Shown here: positions 35,710 to 43,596 of the stretch, in pieces | Layout: the number at the start of each line of letters is the position of its first letter | How positions within the stretch are numbered: the first letter of the stretch is position 1 | Assembly: GCF_030651995.1 (NCBI RefSeq) | Contig: NZ_JAUSBN010000067.1 | Coordinates: 82,145 to 146,144, forward strand | Direction: 5' to 3' | DNA length: 64,000 nt | DNA from: Reyranella sp. | Lineage (GTDB): Bacteria; Pseudomonadota; Alphaproteobacteria; Reyranellales; Reyranellaceae | Notes under the pieces: generated by a model | The model's database searches: none | What the model saw: only the letters and a program-made list of their open reading frames with translations | Told to the model about the DNA's origin: nothing | Program-made: the position numbers and the translations under genes

Positions 35710-36716
35710 AGCCGCGCCAGGTCGATACCGCCTGGCGGGCGCGCCACCACGAAGGCGGCGATGGCGCGCTGGAGCCTTGAGTCCTGGTCGCGCCGCAGGG
35801 TCTCGGCTTCCTCGACGGTGATGGCGGCGAAGCGGACGGTCTGGCCGGGCAGCAGGCGTCCGAGGCGCGGCAGATCGACCGACGCGACGGTGGCGATCTT
35901 GGGATAGCCGCCGACCGTCTGCCGGTCGGCCAGCAGCACGATCGGCAGGCCGGCGCCGGGCACCTGGATGGCGCCGGGCGCGATGCCGTCGGAGATGATG
36001 TCGGCGCCGCCGTTGTCGACGCTCTTCGCGTGGGCGATCGTCGGTCCCTCGAAGCGGATGCCCATGCGATCGGCTTCCTTGGACACGCGATACTCGGCCT
36101 CCACGAAGGTCCGGCGGCCTTCCTCGCTGAAATAGTCCTCCTGCGGCCCCCAGACCACGCGCAGTGGCCCGCTGCCATAGTCGAACGGCTGCGCGATCCT
36201 GCGCTCGTTGCCGGCCGGTACGGCCGCCTTGGCGAGCGGCAGCAGGTCGCCGGCCGCGAGCTTGCGGCCGTCGAAGCCGCCAATGCCGGCCCTGGAATAG
36301 GTCGAGAGGCTGCCCATGAAGGCCGGCAAGTCGAAGCCGCCCGCCACGGCGAGATAGGCGGTGCTCGCTCCCTCGATCATGCCGACGCGCAGGACCTGCC
36401 CGCGCTTCAGGAGATGGCTGCGGTCGGAGTCCAGGGGCTTGGGCGCGGCGTCCGGTCCGTCGATCAGCGCGGGCGAGAGCGGACCCACCAGCGCGATGCG
36501 CACGCTGTCGGCCTCGACCAGCAGGTCGGGTCCCATGACGCCGATCTCGAGCCCGGCGGTATTGGCGGGATTGCCGGCCAGTGCGTTGGCGAGGCTGAGG
36601 CCGATCCGGTCCATTGCGCCGGCGGTCGGCATGCCGAGCGCCATGAAGCCGGTACGGCCGAGATCCTGCAGCGTGTCGAACAGGCCCGCGCGGACGACTT
36701 TCAAGCCGGCGCTCAT
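35664..36716 (-). CDS. pxpC: 5-oxoprolinase subunit PxpC (KipA-like carboxyltransferase)
   Basis: 350 residues. Markers of the PxpC/KipA family include LQDLGRTGF, the stretch GAMDRIGLSLANALAGN, GGFDLPAFMGS and GIGGFDGRKLAAGD. With PxpA and PxpB it forms the ATP-dependent prokaryotic 5-oxoprolinase that opens 5-oxoproline (pyroglutamate) to glutamate. Its ATG overlaps the PxpB stop by four bases. A catalytic contribution of PxpC is less well defined than that of PxpA. The end of the gene overlaps the convergent small kinase gene by 46 bases. Confidence 0.9.
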   Translation of the reverse strand: MSAGLKVVRAGLFDTLQDLGRTGFMALGMPTAGAMDRIGLSLANALAGNPANTAGLEIGVMGPDLLVEADSVRIALVGPLSPALIDGPDAAPKPLDSDRSHLLKRGQVLRVGMIEGASTAYLAVAGGFDLPAFMGSLSTYSRAGIGGFDGRKLAAGDLLPLAKAAVPAGNERRIAQPFDYGSGPLRVVWGPQEDYFSEEGRRTFVEAEYRVSKEADRMGIRFEGPTIAHAKSVDNGGADIISDGIAPGAIQVPGAGLPIVLLADRQTVGGYPKIATVASVDLPRLGRLLPGQTVRFAAITVEEAETLRRDQDSRLQRAIAAFVVARPPGGIDLARLYEENLIDGVVFDSP

Positions 36717-37450
36717 TTGCTCTTCACCAGGCTCGCCCAGTCGAACGTGCCGGCCTCGACCTCGCCGGCGATGCGGTCGAAGCGCCGGCGGTCGATGCGT
36801 TCGAAGGCGAGCGAATCGCCGGGCGACAGGAAGACCGGCTGCTCACGGCGCTTGTCGAACATCCAGAGTGGCGTGCGGCCGATCAGGTGCCAGCCGCCGG
36901 GGCTCTCGAACGGGTAGATCGTGGTCATGTCCATGGCGATGGCGACCGAGGAGCGCGGCACCCGGACGCGCGGCTGGCTGCGGCGGGGCAGGAAGAGCGC
37001 CTGGTCGAGCCCCGCCACATAGGCGAGCCCCGGCATGAAGCCCAGCACATAGACCTTGAACGGCGAGGCGAGGTGGGCCGCGATCACCTCTTCCGGCGTC
37101 TTCTTCGTGCGCTCCGCGACGTCGGCGAGGTCGGGCGCGAATTCGGGATCGTCGTAGCAGCACGGCACGGTGACCTGGCGGCTCCCGGCGTCGGCCGGCA
37201 GACCGCGGGCGATCAGCGCGTCGACCTTGGGCTGGAGGTCGGCACGCGAGGTCGCAAGCGGATCGTAGGTCACCATCAGGGACCGCATGGTGGGGACGGT
37301 CTCGATCACGCCGGAAATCTCCCCGGCCCCGCGGGCCAGGCCGATCGCGGCGTGGAGTGCCATGACCCGGCCGTTGATCTCGGGGGAAATCTCGTTGCCG
37401 AACTCGACGGTGAAGGCGGTGTCGCCGCAGGAGAGGTATCGAACGCTCAC
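36713..37450 (-). CDS. pxpB: 5-oxoprolinase subunit PxpB (KipI-like)
   Basis: 245 residues of the KipI family: an N-terminal half with VEFGNEISPEINGRV and MRSLMVTYDPL, and a cyclophilin-like C-terminal domain with GFMPGLAYVAG, LPRRSQPRVRVPRSSVAI and SPGGWHLIGRTP. PxpB and PxpC form one complex that works with PxpA. It starts with GTG 37450, only 38 bases from the divergent pxpA gene, so one short region must drive both directions. A LamB/KipI cluster of this kind is widespread and is now known to be the 5-oxoprolinase, not a sporulation control. Confidence 0.9.
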   Translation of the reverse strand: MSVRYLSCGDTAFTVEFGNEISPEINGRVMALHAAIGLARGAGEISGVIETVPTMRSLMVTYDPLATSRADLQPKVDALIARGLPADAGSRQVTVPCCYDDPEFAPDLADVAERTKKTPEEVIAAHLASPFKVYVLGFMPGLAYVAGLDQALFLPRRSQPRVRVPRSSVAIAMDMTTIYPFESPGGWHLIGRTPLWMFDKRREQPVFLSPGDSLAFERIDRRRFDRIAGEVEAGTFDWASLVKSK

Positions 37451-37488
37451 ATCTGCTAGGATAGCGCTTCAGATAGAGGGAGTCTCCC

Positions 37489-38286
37489 ATGGCCGCCGCG
37501 ACCAATGCAGGACACGTCAACATCAACTCGGACCTGGGCGAGAGCTTCGGACCCTGGGTGATGGGCAATGACACCGAAGTCCTGAAGATCGTCGCGTCGG
37601 CCAACGTGGCCTGCGGCTTCCACGCCAGCGATCCGGTCGTGATGATGGATACGGTGAAGCTCTGCACCCAGAACGGCGTATCGATCGGTGCCCATCCGGG
37701 CTTCGCCGACCTCCAGGGCTTCGGCCGCCGCGTCATCAACCTCTCGGTCAAGGAACTGGAGGCCAACATCGCCTACCAGATCGGGGCGTTGCAGGCGATC
37801 GCGGCCCTCCATGGCGCCAAGGTCACCCACATGAAGCCGCACGGCATGATGGCCAACATGTCGGCCGAGAGCCCGGAAATGTCCGAGGCGATCGCCCGCG
37901 CGACCAAGGCCGTGGATCGCGACCTGATCTTCCTCGCCCAGGCCAACACCGAGCAGGGCAAGGCCGCGCTCAAGCATGGGTTGCGCGTCGCCGAAGAGGT
38001 TTTCGCCGACCGGACCTACACCGACGCCGGCCTGCTGACGCCGCGCAAGGAAGCCAATTCGATGATCAAGGATCCGGCCAAGGCGGTCGAGCATGTCCGG
38101 CGCATGGTCGACGAGCAGGCGATCTATTCGACCTCGGGCAAGCGCATCCCCTGCCGGGTCGATTCCATCTGCGTCCACGGCGACGGTCCAACAGCCGTGA
38201 GCGTCGCCAAGGCGGTCCGCGAGGGTCTCGAGGCGGCGGGAATCCGCATCGTGCCGCTGCCGGAGATGCCCAGCCTCCGCCACTGA
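37489..38286 (+). CDS. pxpA: 5-oxoprolinase subunit PxpA (LamB/YcsF family)
   Basis: 265 residues. The LamB/YcsF signature INSDLGESFGPW, then ACGFHASDPVVM, GAHPGFAD, KPHG and CVHGDGPTAV are present at the expected spacing. PxpA, with PxpBC, converts 5-oxoproline to L-glutamate using ATP. Unusually, pxpA is on the strand opposite pxpBC and shares a 38-base divergent region. An AGAGGGAG ribosome site precedes ATG 37489. Gamma-glutamyltransferase (19665-21470) and this enzyme together could recycle gamma-glutamyl compounds. Confidence 0.92.
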   Translation: MAAATNAGHVNINSDLGESFGPWVMGNDTEVLKIVASANVACGFHASDPVVMMDTVKLCTQNGVSIGAHPGFADLQGFGRRVINLSVKELEANIAYQIGALQAIAALHGAKVTHMKPHGMMANMSAESPEMSEAIARATKAVDRDLIFLAQANTEQGKAALKHGLRVAEEVFADRTYTDAGLLTPRKEANSMIKDPAKAVEHVRRMVDEQAIYSTSGKRIPCRVDSICVHGDGPTAVSVAKAVREGLEAAGIRIVPLPEMPSLRH

Positions 38287-38311
38287 GTTGGGGGTGATCC
38301 GTCGCGCTGAC

Positions 38312-38339
38312 TTGTGGGACGCCGCTTCGCCGCTATAGT
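38312..38339 (+). promoter_or_regulatory. Sigma-70-type promoter of the CoxL-like gene
   Basis: TTGTGG at 38312-38317 and TATAGT at 38334-38339 are 16 bases apart, about 40 bases before the ATG at 38379. The -10 hexamer lies in the ten-base string CGCTATAGTC that also precedes nadX. Predicted by eye. Confidence 0.4.
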
Positions 38340-38378
38340 CCGGCCGATCCGGATGGAAATCTGCGGCGGGAGTGGCGT

Positions 38379-40676
38379 ATGGCGGTGTTTGGCAAGGCTC
38401 AGTACATCAAGCGTGTCGAGGACGACCGGCTTCTGACCGGCACGGGCGGCTTCACCGACAACCTCTCGCGCCCGAACCAGGCCCATGTGGTCCTCGTTCG
38501 TTCCCCGCATGCCCATGCAAGAATCCTGAAGATCGACACCGAGGCCGCGAAGGGCGCGCCGGGCGTCGTCGCGGTCTACACCTGGGCCGACATGGAAAAG
38601 GACGGCGTCGGCAATTTCGCCTTCCCGGCGATGTTCCCGGCTGCCGACGGCAGCAAGCCCGAGATGACGCCCCGCCGGTCGCTGGCGCATCAGGCCGTGC
38701 GCTATGTCGGCGAGGCCGTCGTGGCCATCGTGGCCGATACGCGCGAGCAGGCGCAGGACGCCGTCGAGCTGGTCGACATCGAGTACGAGCAGCTGCCGTC
38801 GGTCACCGAGATCGAGGATGCGCTGAAGCCCGGCGCCCCGCAGGTCTGGCAGGGCGCGCCCGGCAACATCGCCGGTTACAACAAGTTCGGCGATCATGCC
38901 AAGGCCGAGGAGGTCTTCAAGGCCGCGGCCCACGTCGTGTCGCTCGATATCGTGCACCAGCGGCTGATCGTGAACGCCATGGAGCCCCGCGCCGTCATGG
39001 CGGAGTGGGAGAACGACCGGCTGATCGTCCATATCGGCAGCCAGAACCCGTCGGTCACGCGCGATACGCTGTGCGACGTCATTCTGAAGATGCCCAAGGA
39101 CAAGGTGCGCGTCGTCGTGCGCGACATCGGCGGCGGCTTCGGCATGAAGGTCGGCATCCAGCCCGACGAGGCTGTGGCCGTATGGGCCGCCAAGGTGTTG
39201 AAGCGCCCGGTGCGCTGGCGCGCCGAGCGCGGCGAGGAGTTCGCCGCGACGACCGCCGGCCGCGACCAGTTCCACAAGGCCTCGATGGCCTTCGACAAGG
39301 ACGGCCGGATCCTGGCACTGCGCATGGAGGCCTTCGCCAATATCGGGGCCTATCCCTCGCGCGGCGGCGTGGTCATCCCGCTGTTCGTCGGCCCCAAGGT
39401 GACGACCGGCACCTACGACGTCCCGCTGATCGATCTCCGGATCACCTGCGTCATCACCAACACCGCCACGATCGGTGCCTATCGCGGGGCCGGTCGTCCG
39501 GAATGCATCTTCAACCTCGAACGCATGATGGACACGGCGGCGCGCCAGATCGGCATGGATCCGGCCGAGCTGCGCCGGCGCAACTTCGTGAAGCCCTCGC
39601 AGATGCCCTACACCACGGCGATGGGCGAGAAGTACGATTCCGGCGACTTCAACCTCTTCCTCACCAAGACGCTCGAGGCGGCCGACTGGAACGGTTTCGC
39701 GGCGCGCAAGGCGGAGGCCGAGAAGCGCGGCAAGCTCTATGGCCGCGGCCTCGCCTCCTATGTCGAATGGACCTCGGCCAACGTCCTGAACGAGATGGCG
39801 CACTATGAGGTCAAGGAAGACGGCAAGGTCGTCATCTGGATGGGCACCCAGGGCATGGGCCAGGGGCTGCAGACCAGCTTCACCCAGCTCGCCTCCGAAC
39901 TGCTCGGCATCGACCCGTCCAAGATCGAGATCGCCATGGGCGATTCCGACCGGGTCGGCGGCGTCGGCTCGATGGGCTCGCGCTCGGCCTATATCGGCGG
40001 TTCGGCGGTGCTGAGCGGCAGCGAGAAGCTGGTCGACAAGGGCAAGGAACTGGCCGCCGATGCGCTCGAGGCGGCCACCGCCGACATCGTCTATTCGGCC
40101 GGCCGCTTCACCATCACCGGCACCGACCGCGGCATCGGCCTCGGCGAGCTGGCGGCGAAGCAGCCCGACAAGCGCATCTTCATCGAAAACGTGAACACGG
40201 TCGACGGCATCGCCTGGCCCAACGGCGCCCATGTCGGCGAGGTCGAGATCGATCCCGACACCGGCATGGTCGAGCTCAAGCGCTACACGACGGTCGACGA
40301 TGTCGGCAAGCCGCTGCACCGCCCGATCGTGTTCGGCCAGATCCACGGCGGCTGCGCCCAGGGCATCGGCCAGGCGCTGCTGGAGGAGAACGTCTACGAT
40401 CGCGAAAGCGGCCAGCTCCTGACCGGCTCGTTCATGGATTACGCGATGCCGCGCGCGGAGACCTTCCCGACCTTCAACAACCAGCTCGACGATACGGTGC
40501 CGGCCAAGAGCAACCCGATCGGTGCCAAGGGTGTCGGCGAATCCGGCACGGTCGGATCGACGCCCACGGTCATGAACGCGATCATGGATGCGCTGTGGCC
40601 GCTCGGTGTGCGCAACATCCAGATGCCGGCGACGCCGCAGCGCGTATGGCAGGCGATCCAGGAAACGAGGAAGTAG
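38379..40676 (+). CDS. Xanthine dehydrogenase family molybdopterin-binding (CoxL-like, form II) subunit
   Basis: 765 residues, full length for CoxL-type large subunits. The a/b hammerhead domain is at the N-terminus (about 15-130), followed by two molybdopterin-cytosine dinucleotide-binding domains with GGGFGMK and QGMGQGLQT-type loops. The active-site loop is AYRGAGR (about residue 367), the form II signature, not the AYxCSFR loop of true CO dehydrogenase; activity toward CO is therefore unlikely and aldehydes, purines or aromatic substrates are more probable. The medium (FAD) and small (2Fe-2S) subunits are not adjacent, which is unusual. FdhD and MobB (47.8-49.1 kb) concern a different Mo cofactor branch. 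Confidence 0.87.
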   Translation: MAVFGKAQYIKRVEDDRLLTGTGGFTDNLSRPNQAHVVLVRSPHAHARILKIDTEAAKGAPGVVAVYTWADMEKDGVGNFAFPAMFPAADGSKPEMTPRRSLAHQAVRYVGEAVVAIVADTREQAQDAVELVDIEYEQLPSVTEIEDALKPGAPQVWQGAPGNIAGYNKFGDHAKAEEVFKAAAHVVSLDIVHQRLIVNAMEPRAVMAEWENDRLIVHIGSQNPSVTRDTLCDVILKMPKDKVRVVVRDIGGGFGMKVGIQPDEAVAVWAAKVLKRPVRWRAERGEEFAATTAGRDQFHKASMAFDKDGRILALRMEAFANIGAYPSRGGVVIPLFVGPKVTTGTYDVPLIDLRITCVITNTATIGAYRGAGRPECIFNLERMMDTAARQIGMDPAELRRRNFVKPSQMPYTTAMGEKYDSGDFNLFLTKTLEAADWNGFAARKAEAEKRGKLYGRGLASYVEWTSANVLNEMAHYEVKEDGKVVIWMGTQGMGQGLQTSFTQLASELLGIDPSKIEIAMGDSDRVGGVGSMGSRSAYIGGSAVLSGSEKLVDKGKELAADALEAATADIVYSAGRFTITGTDRGIGLGELAAKQPDKRIFIENVNTVDGIAWPNGAHVGEVEIDPDTGMVELKRYTTVDDVGKPLHRPIVFGQIHGGCAQGIGQALLEENVYDRESGQLLTGSFMDYAMPRAETFPTFNNQLDDTVPAKSNPIGAKGVGESGTVGSTPTVMNAIMDALWPLGVRNIQMPATPQRVWQAIQETRK

Positions 40677-40687
40677 CGGACGGGGAG

Positions 40688-41929
40688 ATGAAGCAGCGTA
40701 TCTTCGGCTGGATTTCGGTCCTTTTCGGAGTTGTCCTTTCGCTCGCCGCGATCGAAGTCACGGCCATCGCCTGGATGTACCTGGAAGATGGCCGCCATAC
40801 GCCGGCGAGGGAGCTGTTCGACCGCACGCAGAACACCTATGTGCGGGATGCCACCAAGGGGAGCTCGTGCCGCTACGTCGACACGCTCTTTCCGCATCCC
40901 TATGTCGCCTTCGTCCACCACGCCAATCCGCCGTGCGGCTTGCCGTGGGTCAATAACGTCGGTCTGTTCGGGCCGGACTTTCCGGTCCTCAAGCCCACGG
41001 ACCGCTATGTCGTGATGCTGACCGGCGGCTCCGTGGCGTCCCAGCTCGGGCAGAATGCGGCGCCGCCCGCGCCGCGCTATCTCGAGGAGGAACTCAACAA
41101 CAAGTACGTCAGCCCGAACGGCAAGCCGTTCCTCGTCCTGAACGGCGGCGACGGCGCCTGGAAGGAGCCGCAGCCCTTCATCCTGTTTTCGCTCTATGCC
41201 TCGTCGGTCGACGCGGTCGCCGTCCTCGGCGGATTCAACGAGCACTACTTTTTCCAGCCGGGCTTCAGCGAGCGGCTGGAGCGGCCGCTCAGCAACTTCC
41301 TCGACGTCAATCCGTTCGTCGCCGACGAGAACTTCGGGGATGCGGCGATCGGCTGGGTCATGGGCCGGATCGCCGGCACCCTGGCGCTGAATCCGGTCCT
41401 CGGCCATTCGCACGCCGCCTACATGGTGGTGCGGGGAATCGAGCAGGCCGCCAAGGGCAAGGACATCTTCAAGTCGACCAAGAAGACGACGCTGAACAGC
41501 ATCTTCCACCTGCCGGAGGACATTCAGCGCAACCACAAGCTGGCCTTCGACGTCCAGCTTGGCCTCTATCAGAAGTACGTGAGGGCGACGTTCGCGGTCG
41601 CGCGCGACAACAATGTGAAGGCGGCCTACTTCATCCAGCCGGCACCGGCCATCGGCAAGGAGCTCACCGAGGAGGAGAAGCGCGTCGTCGGCGACCTCTC
41701 GTATCGCGACATCTACAAGAACATCGTCGCCGGACTGATGACCCTGCGCGACGGTGGCTCGCCCGTCTTCGACCTGACGCAGATCTTCGCCGGGGAGAAG
41801 GCCACGATCTACGCCGACCACATCCACTACGCCCGGGATGCCGCGAACGAGAGCCTCGGCAATCGCATCATCGCCGCCCGGATGGGCGAGATTCTGGCGC
41901 AGACCTGGGGATTCCAGCGGAAGCCCTGA
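40688..41929 (+). CDS. Membrane-anchored SGNH/GDSL-like hydrolase
   Basis: 413 residues. One N-terminal membrane anchor (about 8-30) with most of the protein outside. The nucleophile block is GGSVASQ (113-119), and the C-terminal DHIHYARDA with His 380 three residues after Asp 377 supplies the DxxH of block V, so a catalytic triad is plausible. Related extracellular SGNH domains esterify or deacetylate cell-surface sugars. It begins 11 bases after the CoxL-like stop and may be cotranscribed, but no functional link is known. The long gap afterwards (41930-42104) contains no recognised gene. Confidence 0.65.
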   Translation: MKQRIFGWISVLFGVVLSLAAIEVTAIAWMYLEDGRHTPARELFDRTQNTYVRDATKGSSCRYVDTLFPHPYVAFVHHANPPCGLPWVNNVGLFGPDFPVLKPTDRYVVMLTGGSVASQLGQNAAPPAPRYLEEELNNKYVSPNGKPFLVLNGGDGAWKEPQPFILFSLYASSVDAVAVLGGFNEHYFFQPGFSERLERPLSNFLDVNPFVADENFGDAAIGWVMGRIAGTLALNPVLGHSHAAYMVVRGIEQAAKGKDIFKSTKKTTLNSIFHLPEDIQRNHKLAFDVQLGLYQKYVRATFAVARDNNVKAAYFIQPAPAIGKELTEEEKRVVGDLSYRDIYKNIVAGLMTLRDGGSPVFDLTQIFAGEKATIYADHIHYARDAANESLGNRIIAARMGEILAQTWGFQRKP

Positions 41930-42104
41930 GAGGGGCGGGGATTCCCTCGGCCGCACGCGAGGCCAGGTCCTCGCGCGCATGCCCGATCCGTTCGAGCCTG
42001 ACATGATGGAACAGCCGGAGAAGTGATTGATCGGTCGTCGGGCCTGAGCCATGTTGACCGTCGGCGGACAGGACGTTCGCCCTCTCTCTGGTAGGAACAA
42101 TCCC

Positions 42105-43493
42105 GTGTCGCGTGCCGACCGCGCCGATGGCGCCTCCGAAACCCGCCCCCTGTCGATCGATCGCATGGCCTCCTGGCCGACGCTCGCGCCGCTGATCGAG
42201 CGCGCCGGCCGTCCGCTCGTCATCGAAGCGCTCCGGGCATGGGTCGAGGAGCGACGGGGGACGCCCGAGGTCGCGAGCGAAGCCGCCTGCGTCCACTGGT
42301 GCACGGCGCGTCTGGCTGCGTTCCTGCAACCCTCGCAACGCCGCGTGTTCAACCTCACGGGCACCGTGCTGCACACCAATCTCGGCCGCGCCGTTCTGGC
42401 CGAGGAGGCCATTGCCGCGGCGGTCGAGGCGATGCGCTCGCCGACCACGCTCGAATACGATCTGGGGGGCGGTGCGCGCGGCGAGCGCGACGATCACGTC
42501 GCGCCCTGGCTCTGCCGCCTGACCGGGGCCGAGGCGGCGACGGCCGTCAACAACAATGCCGCCGCGGTGCTGCTGGTGCTGAGCGAGCTTGCCGCCGGCC
42601 GCGAGGTCATCGTGTCGCGTGGCGAGCTGATCGAGATCGGCGGGGCCTTCCGCATTCCCGACATCATGGCGCGCGCCGGCTGCCGTCTGGTCGAGGTCGG
42701 CACGACGAACCGCACCCATCTCCAGGACTATGCGGCGGCGATCGGGCCGGACACCGCCGCCATCATGAAGGTCCATCCCTCGAACTACGCGATCCAGGGA
42801 TTCACCAAGTCGGTTGCGGCCGCCGAACTCGTGCCGCTGGCGCGCGAGAAGGGCGTGGCGCTGATCGAGGATCTCGGCAGCGGCACGCTGGCCGATCTCG
42901 AGACCTGGGGGCTGCCGCACGAGCCGACGGCGCGCGAAGCCGTCGCGTCCGGCGTCGATGTCGTCACCTTCTCCGGCGACAAGCTCCTGGGCGGGCCGCA
43001 GGCCGGGCTCGTGGTCGGCCGCAAGCCGCTGATCCAGCGCATCGCGCGCAACCAGATGAAGCGGGCGCTGCGGCTCGACAAGGTCCGCCTGGCCGCCCTC
43101 GAAGCGACGCTGCGGCTCTACGCCGATCCGGGACGCCTGGCCGAGCGCCTGCCGACCATACGCGCCCTGGCGCGGCCGGCCGCCGAGATCCGCGCGGTGG
43201 CGGAACGGCTGCTGCCGGCCGTGCAGGCGGCGTTTGGCGACAGGGCGCAGGTGAGCGTGGCGGAGGTGCGGGGACAGATCGGTTCGGGCGCGCTGCCGGT
43301 CGACCTGCTGCCGTCGTTCGCGATCGCGATCAACGCCAAGGGCCTCGACCGGATCGCCGACAATTTCCGTCGCCTGCCGATCCCCGTGATTGGCCGGATC
43401 GGCGACGGCACGCTCTACTTCGATCTCCGCACGCTCGACGATGAAGCGGCTTTCATCGCCCAACTGGACAAGCTTCATGTCGTGGCAGGCTAG
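42105..43493 (+). CDS. selA: L-seryl-tRNA(Sec) selenium transferase
   Basis: 462 residues. SelA converts seryl-tRNA(Sec) to selenocysteyl-tRNA(Sec) with selenophosphate. The N-terminal domain carries FNLTGTVLHTNLGRA, and the PLP lysine is in FSGDKLLGGPQAG (about Lys 293), followed by the RKPLIQRIARN block. The frame is open to 42051, but GTG 42105 has TAGGA eight bases upstream and matches the family length, so it is chosen. selB follows in the same direction and selC lies 2.4 kb further on. Confidence 0.93.
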   Translation: MSRADRADGASETRPLSIDRMASWPTLAPLIERAGRPLVIEALRAWVEERRGTPEVASEAACVHWCTARLAAFLQPSQRRVFNLTGTVLHTNLGRAVLAEEAIAAAVEAMRSPTTLEYDLGGGARGERDDHVAPWLCRLTGAEAATAVNNNAAAVLLVLSELAAGREVIVSRGELIEIGGAFRIPDIMARAGCRLVEVGTTNRTHLQDYAAAIGPDTAAIMKVHPSNYAIQGFTKSVAAAELVPLAREKGVALIEDLGSGTLADLETWGLPHEPTAREAVASGVDVVTFSGDKLLGGPQAGLVVGRKPLIQRIARNQMKRALRLDKVRLAALEATLRLYADPGRLAERLPTIRALARPAAEIRAVAERLLPAVQAAFGDRAQVSVAEVRGQIGSGALPVDLLPSFAIAINAKGLDRIADNFRRLPIPVIGRIGDGTLYFDLRTLDDEAAFIAQLDKLHVVAG

Positions 43494-43596
43494 GCCGCTC
43501 GACCGCTCGCCGCGCTGTCTTGCCGGCAGGGGCACCGGACGCGGCGTGGTCGAGGCGCTGCATTGGGTGCGGCTGGCCAAGGAGCCTCTGTCATGA
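43477..43596 (+). CDS. Possible 39-residue ORF bridging selA and selB
   Basis: Overlaps the end of selA by 17 bases and its stop overlaps the ATG of selB (ATGA). Third-position G/C is about 85%, typical of coding DNA here. The peptide is basic (many Arg) with an amphipathic C-terminal stretch (VVEALHWVRLAKEPL). It may serve only to couple translation of selB to selA. No family was recognised and no strong ribosome site precedes it. Confidence 0.35.
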   Translation: MSWQARPLDRSPRCLAGRGTGRGVVEALHWVRLAKEPLS

